DNA of 34,624 nt from Caldilineaceae bacterium (GTDB lineage Bacteria; Chloroflexota; Anaerolineae; Caldilineales; Caldilineaceae), in assembly GCA_011523365.1 (NCBI GenBank), contig WTGY01000094.1:1-34624 (forward strand). Reading direction: 5' to 3'. The position numbers were made by a program, and so were the translations under genes. The notes under the pieces are model-generated. The model saw nothing but the letters and a program-made list of their open reading frames with translations. It was not told the origin of the DNA and did no database searches. Positions within the stretch are counted from its first letter, which is position 1. Each line of letters starts with the position of its first letter. Positions 1 to 7,486 of this stretch are shown here, piece after piece.

Positions 1-2
1 GT

Positions 3-44
3 TGCGGGGGCGGAGCCCCCGCACAAGGGAGGCCGCTTGCGGCC
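3..44. repeat. Two adjacent GC-rich inverted repeats
   Basis: TGCGGGGGC (3-11) and GCCCCCGCA (15-23) form a perfect 9-bp stem with a GGA loop. GGCCGC (31-36) and GCGGCC (39-44) form a second 6-bp stem around TT. No T-run follows on either strand, so a simple intrinsic terminator is not supported. The compact palindromic look resembles dispersed intergenic palindromes, but no second copy was noticed in the window. Confidence 0.5.
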
Positions 45-190
45 GACCGCCCAGAGAAGCAGTGGTCAGCAGTCAGAGACGGCGCTTATTCCGGCGGAAA
101 CTGGAATGGGAACTGACCACGGCTTGGGTGCCTCCAGAGGTATGCGACTGTCCACCCCAACATTGTGATGCACCGTGCAAAGTGGATAAG

Positions 191-220
191 TTTGCATTCC
201 CTGTCAGTTGCTGATATAAT
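191..220 (+). promoter_or_regulatory. Candidate extended -10 promoter
   Basis: A perfect TATAAT at 215-220 is preceded by TG one base upstream (212-213), giving the extended -10 form TGnTATAAT. A partial -35 (TTTGCA, 191-196) lies 18 bases upstream. A second perfect TATAAT lies at 258-263. The nearest gene on this strand begins about 460 bases downstream, so this would imply a long leader, a small RNA, or a chance match. Confidence 0.35.
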
Positions 221-536
221 CCCGGCGCTCGCAACGTTGTGGGTAGAGTACAATACCTATAATGCTCTGCGACCTTTAGAACAAGAAGAACAGCTTGAAG
301 GGCCATATTACAGGATGGAGCGTCCAAGCCCTTCAGACTTACGTTACTACTTGCCAACGGCTCCCATTCCTGGCCATTTGAGCCAGAATCCTTCCAAATC
401 ACTGCAATCTGGAGGCCGTCGACCTTACTTACAGTTTCATCCTGCAACGCCCTGGTTTTCAACCTGAGTCAAGCTTAGAGGGCAAAGGATTTATAGCAGG
501 TCCCTCGGCGGTATCAATTCTGCCGAAGCAAGACTC

Positions 537-559
537 TTCAGGCAATAGCCTCGCCTGAA
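537..559. promoter_or_regulatory. Inverted repeat upstream of transport operon
   Basis: TTCAGGC (537-543) and GCCTGAA (553-559) are perfect inverted arms separated by 9 bases, about 120 bases before the start of the operon's first gene. The symmetry and place would suit a dimeric repressor operator. No regulator gene is linked, so the role is inferred only. Confidence 0.25.
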
Positions 560-680
560 TAATTGCGCACCAAATAGCACTGCTAAGCAGCGCCTTCGCA
601 CCAGACTTGTACCAATAGAACCCTACGATAGCCAAGCGGAGGCGCCCGCATGAATCTTAGCGTACCGAATTGGGAGTTGA

Positions 681-2681
681 ATGCCACCGATGACAAAGAA
701 GATTTATGCATATGGAATGGACGGTTTTGTCACCCCTATGATGAAATACTTCGCGTCAGAGGGCTGCTTACCTAATTTCAGTCGCTTGCTCAGCGAGGGT
801 ACCGTCAACGAGACCTATCCCTCCTTCCCCGTCTGGACACCCACGAACTGGGCGACTCTTTCCACCGGCGCCCACACTGGCACACACAGTGTCCCCACAT
901 GGCAGACCGTAATCGAGCGAAAGTCAGGCGCTGGCGAGAAGGACGTATCAGTTAGCAGCTTTGACGGCCGTGCCAACAACGCCGAACGCATCTGGAATTC
1001 TTTGGAGCGCGCCGGCCTCAAGAGCGTCGCCGTGCACTACCCGGGGGCCCATCCTTCAGGCGTGGAAATCGGTTATGTTGTCGACGGTTTCGGCGCCCCG
1101 GGGCATAATAGCACGGAATTTGAAGTAGCTGCGGCCCAGGCCTACACAACTGATCCCTCTAAGGCCAGCGACGTTGCCATGGCACACGACGGTTCAGCCA
1201 TCCAGGGCCCTCGCAGCGTTGAGCCCATCGAGCCTCTCGCCGCCGCCGAAGGCTGGACCGATCTACCGGAAAGTGCCTCGACTCCCCTAGCGACAGCCTT
1301 TTCCGTCACCGCGCGTCTGGGTGGAGACGCCAACCGCTTTCATTTGCTTGCCGTCGACAGTACCGGAAATGGTTATGACCGAGTCCTGATTTGTCGTAGT
1401 CGCGACGCTGGCGACGTGGTGGCCGCGGCTGACCTTGGCAATTGGAGTGACTGGGCTATCCTGGACTTTCAGATCGATGGTCGCGCTCAGGAAGCCGCGG
1501 TCCGTTTCAAGTTGCTAGAACTGGCTCGCGATGGCAGTTCGTTGAAGCTCTATCGAACACAAGTTACCTATAGCAACGGCTTCACGTATGGCGATTCTGA
1601 GTTGGAAGCCGAACTCATTCGCCGCTTCGGTCCTTATCAGGAACATGCCTCGATGACCCCCTACACATCAGGCATGACCGACTTCGATACAGCCCTTGAG
1701 GAATGCGAATACCAGGGCCTCTGGTTTGCCAACGTTGCCAACTACATGCTCCAAGAACGAGATTGCTCGTACTTCACCTGCCACTGGCACCTGTATGACT
1801 ATCTCAATCACATTCACCTTGCTGACGTGGATCCTGTCTGTCCCGGTTTCAACCCGGACACCAAAGAGAAATATCTGGACTACTTCCGCCGCACATACCA
1901 GGTCGGCGACCGCGTCTTGGGCCTGATGTACGAGGCCGCCGACAGAGCCAACCAGGACGGGGATGAAGTTTACGTTGGCATCATCTCCGATCATGGTGCT
2001 TACCCTGACGTCCGTATCGCCAACCTTCGCCAGTTCCTTTACGACGAGGGCTTCCTCGTCCTTAAGCAGGGCGGGGAAGAGGCGATCGCCCAGGACCTGG
2101 ACCCTCATTCAGACGAGATCGATTGGGACAGGACCAAAGCCTTTCTCGCCAGGCGGGGATTCGACATTACTATCAACGCCGATCCCGGACCGGAATTCGA
2201 CCAGATCGAACGCGAGCTGCTCACCGCCCTCCGCACGTGGGTTGACGAAGAAACTGGGAATACCGTTGTCGCCATCGCCCTGCCCAAACGCGACGCCTAT
2301 CTGCTGGGGCAGTGGGGAGACGAGTGCGGAGACGTAATCTTCGCCTGGGACCACGACTATGTGAGCGGTTACTACACGCAATGGCTCGGAATCGAAGGCG
2401 GGGGAAATGTCGGCGCCCCTCTTGTTTACGGCGCCCATCATGGCGGCTTCATTCCAACCGCAAACGGTTTTTCGTCAACTTTCGGATCGTTTTTCCTCGA
2501 CGGACCGGGGCTGAAGAAGGGATATGAACGCCCCGTTGACCGGCTGGGCTACATTCATGCCGCAGACGTCGTCCCGACGTTTTGCCACATCCTGGGAGTC
2601 GATCCTCCCGCGCAAGCCCAGGGTACAGTGGCACGCGATATTTATGAGGGACATGAAATGGTTAGGGAGAGGCAGAAATGA
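681..2681 (+). CDS. Alkaline-phosphatase-superfamily phosphodiesterase (type I phosphodiesterase/nucleotide pyrophosphatase family)
   Basis: A 666-residue metal-dependent hydrolase, predicted to cleave phosphodiester or phosphomonoester bonds with two metal ions. The N-terminal YGMDG gives metal ligand Asp14. T53-P-T-N56 aligns with the T-x-x-N nucleophile segment of NPP enzymes, so Thr53 is the likely nucleophile. DYLNHIH (Asp373, His377), SDHG (Asp437-His438) and HHGG (His586-His587) supply the remaining metal ligands. A region of about 150 residues from roughly 170 to 330 is inserted between the halves of the metal site. There is no signal peptide, so it should be cytoplasmic. GGGAG at 672-676 supports the ATG at 681, although ATG 690 is possible. 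The stop overlaps the next gene's start (ATGA), which suggests translational coupling with a sugar permease. The substrate is unknown; phosphorylated or nucleotide-linked sugars are possible. Confidence 0.85.
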   Translation: MPPMTKKIYAYGMDGFVTPMMKYFASEGCLPNFSRLLSEGTVNETYPSFPVWTPTNWATLSTGAHTGTHSVPTWQTVIERKSGAGEKDVSVSSFDGRANNAERIWNSLERAGLKSVAVHYPGAHPSGVEIGYVVDGFGAPGHNSTEFEVAAAQAYTTDPSKASDVAMAHDGSAIQGPRSVEPIEPLAAAEGWTDLPESASTPLATAFSVTARLGGDANRFHLLAVDSTGNGYDRVLICRSRDAGDVVAAADLGNWSDWAILDFQIDGRAQEAAVRFKLLELARDGSSLKLYRTQVTYSNGFTYGDSELEAELIRRFGPYQEHASMTPYTSGMTDFDTALEECEYQGLWFANVANYMLQERDCSYFTCHWHLYDYLNHIHLADVDPVCPGFNPDTKEKYLDYFRRTYQVGDRVLGLMYEAADRANQDGDEVYVGIISDHGAYPDVRIANLRQFLYDEGFLVLKQGGEEAIAQDLDPHSDEIDWDRTKAFLARRGFDITINADPGPEFDQIERELLTALRTWVDEETGNTVVAIALPKRDAYLLGQWGDECGDVIFAWDHDYVSGYYTQWLGIEGGGNVGAPLVYGAHHGGFIPTANGFSSTFGSFFLDGPGLKKGYERPVDRLGYIHAADVVPTFCHILGVDPPAQAQGTVARDIYEGHEMVRERQK

Positions 2682-3628
2682 CGACGAAAGCGTTAGCGGG
2701 CGCACGGATACCACTTCCCAGTTGGACGAGGAATCTCCGCGCCAAAGAGGCCATCGCCGGCTACATATTCCTGTCGCCCTGGCTGCTGGGCATTATTCTC
2801 TTTATCATCGGTCCAATGATGACCTCCGGCTTTCTCAGCTTTACCCGCTACGACATCGTCAATCCACCCGAATTTGTTGGCCTGAAGAACTTCGTCGAAA
2901 TCTTCACGAAAGACCGGCTCTTCTGGCCCTCGATGATGCTTACCTTTCGCTATGCGTTGATTGTCGTACCACTTTCACTTATTGGGGCCCTCGCGGCGGC
3001 AATGCTCCTTAACCAGGCACTGCTGGGAACGACGTGGTTTCGTACCTTCTTCTTCCTGCCCCACCTTACTCCCATCGTCGCAGCCGCCGTCCTTTGGGGC
3101 TGGATATTCAACGCCGACGTAGGGCCGATAAACCATTGGATTCGAACCATCACAGGCAGCGACAACGCCCCGGGTTGGTTCAGAGACCCAGATTGGGCGA
3201 TGACGGGCCTGATCATAATGGCAATGTGGGGGGCGATCGGCGGTAACACCATGCTGATCTTTCTGGCCGGCTTACAGGGCGTTCCCCAGGAGCTGTACGA
3301 TGCCGCGGTCGTGGACGGCGCCGGCTTATGGGCCAAGTTTCGAAACGTGACCCTCCCGATGCTTACGCCGACGATTTTCTTCAATATGGTGCTTGGAATC
3401 ATCGGGGCACTAAGGGTATTTGCAGCCGCATACGTGGCCACTCAGGGCGGCCCGGCATACTCTACGTGGTTTTATGCCTTGCACATTTACACGCGCGCAT
3501 TCCAATACTTCGAAATGGGCTATGCTTCGGCGCTGGCTTGGATCTTCTTCTTCGTATTGTTCGTCTTCACTTACGTTCAGTTCAGACAGTCGCGACGATG
3601 GGTCTATTACGCAGGGGAGGTGGACTGA
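2678..3628 (+). CDS. ABC sugar transporter permease (UgpA/MalF type)
   Basis: A 316-residue inner-membrane permease of a carbohydrate-uptake-1 type ABC importer. About six hydrophobic segments are visible, beginning with YIFLSPWLLGIILFIIGP. The EAA loop that contacts the ATPase is present as YDAAVVDGAGLWAKF followed by TLPMLTPT. The N-terminal cytoplasmic stretch and length match UgpA/LacF relatives. It starts inside the stop of the phosphodiesterase gene (ATGA overlap) and its own stop overlaps the next permease start by one base, so all three are probably co-translated. It should pair with the following MalG-like permease; the substrate cannot be read from the sequence. Confidence 0.93.
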   Translation: MTTKALAGARIPLPSWTRNLRAKEAIAGYIFLSPWLLGIILFIIGPMMTSGFLSFTRYDIVNPPEFVGLKNFVEIFTKDRLFWPSMMLTFRYALIVVPLSLIGALAAAMLLNQALLGTTWFRTFFFLPHLTPIVAAAVLWGWIFNADVGPINHWIRTITGSDNAPGWFRDPDWAMTGLIIMAMWGAIGGNTMLIFLAGLQGVPQELYDAAVVDGAGLWAKFRNVTLPMLTPTIFFNMVLGIIGALRVFAAAYVATQGGPAYSTWFYALHIYTRAFQYFEMGYASALAWIFFFVLFVFTYVQFRQSRRWVYYAGEVD

Positions 3629-4554
3629 TGGCGGGCGAAGCAATTGCAACAGGCCGAAAACAGACCGGGAGCGGCATAAATCCAGCCGGGATCTTTCAGT
3701 CAGCCTCATTCCAGCGCGCCATCGGCCGAGGAATCCTTTATTTGATAGCCGTGTCCAGTTCGGCCGTGTTCATGTTCCCCTTTGTTTGGACCGTCCTCTC
3801 CTCGCTAAAGAGAGGGGGCGAGTTGTTCAGGTTTCCGCCAACCTGGCTTCCGGAGGTGCCGCAGTTTCAGAACTATCCGAAAGTCTTCGAAATCGTGTCC
3901 TGGGCCACCTGGACCTGGAATTCGACCTTCGTAGCGATTGTTTCAACCTTTGGTGCGGTTCTGACCGCCGCGCTCGTCGGTTACTCTTTTGCCCGTTTTC
4001 GATACCCTGCCCGCGACGTGCTGTTCATCATCACTCTCAGCACCATGATGCTGCCCGTAGAGGTCACCCTGATTCCCCTCTACCTCATGTTTGCAAAGAT
4101 TGGATGGCTGGACTCCTACAGACCGCTGATTATTCCTTCTTTTTTCGGTGGCAGCGCCTTCCTCATCTTCCTCATGCGCCAGTTCTTTATGAGTATTCCC
4201 ATAGACCTGGACGAAGCAGCCCGCATAGACGGAGCTAATTATCTGCGAATTTTCTGGCAGATTCTGATGCCTCTTTCCATTCCCGTTACGGCAACCGCCG
4301 CGGTTCTGACTTTCATGGCCCAGTGGAATGAGTTTCTTCAGCCGTTTATCTTTCTCAACACGAAGTCCAAGTACACGCTGGCGATCGGCATTCGCTATTT
4401 CCAGGCCGTAGCCGGCTTTGCCGATGACACGGAGCCAAAGTACCACCTTCTCATGGCGGCCAGCGTCATGATGACTGCACCCATAATTGTCATCTTTTTC
4501 CTTGCGCAGCGTTATCTGGTCCAGGGAATTGTGATGTCCGGCATCAAAGGATAG
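3628..4554 (+). CDS. ABC sugar transporter permease (UgpE/MalG type)
   Basis: A 308-residue partner permease. The EAA loop reads LDEAARIDGANYLRIFWQI followed by LMPLSIPV, typical of MalG/UgpE proteins, and the C-terminus ends in QGIVMSGIKG, the usual VxGxxKG-type ending of this subfamily. The frame is open further upstream, but the ATG at 3628 has a strong GGGGAGG (3614-3620) and forms TGATG with the previous stop, so it is taken as the start. A binding-lipoprotein gene follows after 60 bases. No nucleotide-binding subunit is nearby, so a shared ATPase encoded elsewhere must energise the importer. Confidence 0.93.
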   Translation: MAGEAIATGRKQTGSGINPAGIFQSASFQRAIGRGILYLIAVSSSAVFMFPFVWTVLSSLKRGGELFRFPPTWLPEVPQFQNYPKVFEIVSWATWTWNSTFVAIVSTFGAVLTAALVGYSFARFRYPARDVLFIITLSTMMLPVEVTLIPLYLMFAKIGWLDSYRPLIIPSFFGGSAFLIFLMRQFFMSIPIDLDEAARIDGANYLRIFWQILMPLSIPVTATAAVLTFMAQWNEFLQPFIFLNTKSKYTLAIGIRYFQAVAGFADDTEPKYHLLMAASVMMTAPIIVIFFLAQRYLVQGIVMSGIKG

Positions 4555-4614
4555 CGCAATTCTCTTCAATTGGTTGTCGCAGAACGTTCAGCTATTTCCA
4601 AGGAGGAGTCAACT

Positions 4615-5946
4615 ATGCTTAAGAAGAACGTGAGTCGCCGTCAGTTCCTGGCAGGTTCCCTGGCAGCAACCGGAGCTCTGGCTCTGTCTGCTTGCGTGCC
4701 CGCTGCTCCCACAGCAGGTGAGGGCGGGGAGTCGATGGAGGCTTCCATGGAACCCGTCACCGTCCTTTTCCACACGCGGCTCGGCACACACGCCGACTGG
4801 CACAAGAGCCGCAAGGACCTGTTCGAAGAGCAGAATCCCGGCATTCTACTCGAAATCGACGAGTTGCCGGGCAATGAAATGTATCCAAAGATATACGCAC
4901 TTTCTGCCTCCGGCACGGTGGGCGATGTAGTCTGGACCTATCTCAACAACCCGCCGGAACACAAGGCCAAGGGCGTCTTGATTCCCCTGGACGACATCGT
5001 CGCCGCCAAAGACTTCGACCTCTCCGAATTCTGGGATTCCTTGCTCGAAGCCGTCACGCTCGACGGTGAATTGCACGCCATCCCCAACCACGGCCACTAC
5101 GGCACGACCGCCTACTATCACAACAAGACCCTCATTGAGGCTTCAGGCGCTGAGAACCCCAACCCCGACTGGACTGTAGATGACTACGTTACAATCGGGC
5201 AGGCGGTCACGGCTCCGCCCGAGGTCTGGGGCGTCCGAAGCTTCGGTACAGGCCAGGAGCACATTCCCTCTTACTTGCGCATCTTCGGCGGCGACGCAAT
5301 CAACGAGGAAGGAACACAATCCTTGCTGGGCGAGGAAGAGTCCATCGCAGGTCTGCGCTGGCTGTACGACCTGCAGCACACTCATCAGATAGATCCCTGC
5401 CAGTGCGGCGACGAAGTTGCCAATAACTACGTCGCTGGTACAGTAGGCATCTTTAACACGACGACAGGATGGATCGGCCGCTTGAACAACATGAAGAACG
5501 ACGGCGACCTGGAGTTCGATTGGGATGCTGTTGTCGGCCCGATTGGACCCACGGGCCTGCGCGGTTCACAAGTTTCGGCCGCTGCCTTTGGCATCACTGG
5601 CAACTCACAACATCCCTCGGAAGCCTTCCAGGTCCTTGACTTCTATTCGACGAAAGAAGATGGCATTGAGCATGTATTCTTCGGCGCCGGCAGCCCTGGA
5701 GGCCGCAAGGACGTTTGGGAGAGCGATGAGCTCAACTCCATCCACCCGATCTTCCGCCAGCACCAGGAAATCTATCCGGAAGGCCCGCGCAAGTGGCACC
5801 GCCCTGCCAATGCCCGTACGTCTGAGTTTGTCAATACGATGAACAACAATCTGCAGGCAATCTGGACGCAAGCAGTGGAGTTCGAAGAAGGTGTAGAGCA
5901 GACACATCTCCTCGTCCAGGAGGTCTTGGACAAGGATCCAGTCTGA
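4615..5946 (+). CDS. Extracellular solute-binding lipoprotein (sugar ABC transporter), paralogue 1
   Basis: A 443-residue family-1 solute-binding protein. The N-terminus carries SRRQFL (7-12), a twin-arginine motif, then a hydrophobic run and lipobox LSAC with Cys27 as the predicted lipid anchor. A proline-, alanine- and glycine-rich linker follows. The frame is open back to 4570, but AAGGAGGAG at 4600-4608 with a 6-base spacing decides for the ATG at 4615. The mature protein holds a Cys262-x-Cys264 pair that is conserved in the next gene. It and the gene at 6053 are strongly similar over their whole mature length, so they are tandem paralogues. It follows the permease pair and is probably their captor protein at the outer face of the membrane. 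Confidence 0.93.
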   Translation: MLKKNVSRRQFLAGSLAATGALALSACVPAAPTAGEGGESMEASMEPVTVLFHTRLGTHADWHKSRKDLFEEQNPGILLEIDELPGNEMYPKIYALSASGTVGDVVWTYLNNPPEHKAKGVLIPLDDIVAAKDFDLSEFWDSLLEAVTLDGELHAIPNHGHYGTTAYYHNKTLIEASGAENPNPDWTVDDYVTIGQAVTAPPEVWGVRSFGTGQEHIPSYLRIFGGDAINEEGTQSLLGEEESIAGLRWLYDLQHTHQIDPCQCGDEVANNYVAGTVGIFNTTTGWIGRLNNMKNDGDLEFDWDAVVGPIGPTGLRGSQVSAAAFGITGNSQHPSEAFQVLDFYSTKEDGIEHVFFGAGSPGGRKDVWESDELNSIHPIFRQHQEIYPEGPRKWHRPANARTSEFVNTMNNNLQAIWTQAVEFEEGVEQTHLLVQEVLDKDPV

Positions 5947-5964
5947 CCCTGGTTTGAGCCCGCT

Positions 5965-6007
5965 TAGGACGTGGCTCAGGAATGGCAGGTGCCCTAGCCG
6001 CGTCCTA
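5965..6007 (+). other. Hairpin after binding-protein gene 1
   Basis: TAGGACGTGGCT (5965-5976) pairs with AGCCGCGTCCTA (5996-6007), a 12-bp RNA stem with one U-G pair. AGG 5978-5980 and CCT 5993-5995 can extend it past a bulged C. No U-run follows, so it looks like a transcript-stabilising or attenuating hairpin rather than a full terminator. Confidence 0.55.
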
Positions 6008-6052
6008 TCGGGGCCCTTCACTTCATTTCGTCACACCCATCAGGAGAGAACC

Positions 6053-7378
6053 ATGAATAGGCAAGTTTCGCGACGTTCATTCTTGCAGGGAGCCCTGGCC
6101 GCGTCTGCAGTGGCGCTGTCTGCGTGCGTGCCAGCTGCCGCCCCGTCCGGTGATGGGGAAGAGGCCATGGCATCCGAAGAGCCCATCACGCTACTCTTCC
6201 ATACACGATTGGGTACACATGCCGACTGGCACGTCAGCCGCAAAGAGCTCTTTGAGGAGCAGAACCCCGGCCTGATTATCGAGTTTGACGAACTCCCTGG
6301 CAATGAGATGTACCCGAAGATTTACGCCTTGTCGGCCTCAGGGACCGTCGGCGATGTTGTCTGGACATACCTCAACAACCCGCCGGAACACAAGGCAAAA
6401 GGTGTTTTGATCCCACTGGATGACATTGTGGCAGCCAAAGACTTTGACCTGTCTCCTTTCTGGGACTCATTGATTGCCGCCCTCACCCTGAATGGGGAAC
6501 TGCATGCGATCCCGAATCACGGTCACTTCGGTACGACCGCCTATTACATTAACAGGAACCTGATCGAAGAGTCCGGTGCCGAAGTCCCCACACCTGACTG
6601 GACAACTGATGACGTGGTAACAATTGGTCAGGCCATCACCGCGCCCCCTGAGGTTTGGGGCGTGCGCGCCATGGGAGTCGGGCAGGAGCATATCCCCTCC
6701 TACCTGCGCATCTTCGGTGGCGACGCAATCAATGAGGAAGGTACGAAGTCTTTGCTGGACCAGGAAGAGTCCATTGCCGGCCTACAATGGCTCTATGACC
6801 TTCGTTTCACCCACGGAGTCGATCCCTGTCTCTGCAGCAACGAGACCTTCAACAACTACGTTGCAGGCACGGTCGGGGTCTACAACTGGACGACTGGCTT
6901 TGTCGGGCGTTGGAACAACCAGAAGGAGGCTGGCGACATCGCCTTTGACTGGGACGTTCTTGTCGGACCCGTCGGACCGACCGGACTAAGGGGGTCGCAG
7001 GTATCTGCTGCGGCATTCGGCATTACGGGTAACTCCAAGCATCCGTCGGAAGCATTTCAGATTCTAGACTTCTACTCCACGAAGGAGGACGGAATCGAGC
7101 ACGTCCTGTTTGGGGCCGGCAGTCCTGGCGGCCGAGCCGACGTTTGGGACAGCGACGAGCTCTTCGCCGTCCACCCAATCTTCCGCCAGCACATTGCTAC
7201 ATATCCTGATGGACCTCGCAAGTGGCACAGACCGGCCAATGCCCGTACGCTGGAATTCGTAGACACGCTCAACAACAATCTCCAGGCTGTGTGGACGGAA
7301 GTGACCACATTCGACGAGGGAGTCGAGCAGACCCACCTCCTGGTACAGGAAGTCCTGGACAAGGAATCTCTGGCATAA
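6053..7378 (+). CDS. Extracellular solute-binding lipoprotein (sugar ABC transporter), paralogue 2
   Basis: A 441-residue close relative of the preceding gene product. It has SRRSFL at 6-11 and lipobox LSAC with Cys25. Long shared blocks include LFHTRLGTHADWH, LPGNEMYPKIYALSASGTVG and GPTGLRGSQVSAAAFGITG, while the DNA differs at many third codon positions. The frame is open to 5954, but AGGAGAG just before 6053 sets the start. Cys259-x-Cys261 matches the Cys pair of paralogue 1. Differences cluster in the signal, the linker and scattered surface positions (for example HHTHQIDP-like versus RFTHGVDP segments), consistent with slightly different ligand preference. It probably feeds the same upstream permease pair, but the downstream pair is not excluded. 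Confidence 0.93.
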   Translation: MNRQVSRRSFLQGALAASAVALSACVPAAAPSGDGEEAMASEEPITLLFHTRLGTHADWHVSRKELFEEQNPGLIIEFDELPGNEMYPKIYALSASGTVGDVVWTYLNNPPEHKAKGVLIPLDDIVAAKDFDLSPFWDSLIAALTLNGELHAIPNHGHFGTTAYYINRNLIEESGAEVPTPDWTTDDVVTIGQAITAPPEVWGVRAMGVGQEHIPSYLRIFGGDAINEEGTKSLLDQEESIAGLQWLYDLRFTHGVDPCLCSNETFNNYVAGTVGVYNWTTGFVGRWNNQKEAGDIAFDWDVLVGPVGPTGLRGSQVSAAAFGITGNSKHPSEAFQILDFYSTKEDGIEHVLFGAGSPGGRADVWDSDELFAVHPIFRQHIATYPDGPRKWHRPANARTLEFVDTLNNNLQAVWTEVTTFDEGVEQTHLLVQEVLDKESLA

Positions 7379-7399
7379 CCCTGATTTCAAGTTTTTTTC

Positions 7400-7436
7400 A
7401 CCGCAGCTCAGGACCCGACGGAGCCTGGGCTGCGGT
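7400..7436 (+). other. Hairpin after binding-protein gene 2
   Basis: ACCGCAGCTCAGG (7400-7412) pairs with CCTGGGCTGCGGT (7424-7436) around an 11-base loop, giving a 13-bp RNA stem with a single U-G pair. A T-tract (7392-7398) lies before rather than after the stem, so this is not a canonical intrinsic terminator on the + strand. Confidence 0.65.
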
Positions 7437-7486
7437 TTCGTAGCATAAACCACATTTACCCGTCATATCTCCTGGGAGAGAAACAG

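Larger units (their letters stand above)
1..680. other. Left-edge stretch with no supported gene
   Basis: No convincing coding sequence lies before the phosphodiesterase gene at 681. Reading frames of 60-130 codons exist on both strands, but they overlap one another, have no recognisable domain and no good ribosome binding site. What can be seen is a pair of GC-rich hairpins at the extreme left, a good extended -10 promoter-like element near 215, a second TATAAT at 258-263, and a 7-bp inverted repeat at 537-559. The region could be a long 5' leader or control region of the downstream transport operon, or a decayed gene. Confidence 0.5.

Noticed and set aside
73..467. Overlapping reading frames of 100-129 codons on both strands near the left edge; one contains a segment faintly like the end of an integrase-type transposase (LWVEYNTYNALRP).
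   Set aside because: No ribosome binding site, no catalytic motif and mutual overlap; the resemblance is too short to support a transposase remnant.
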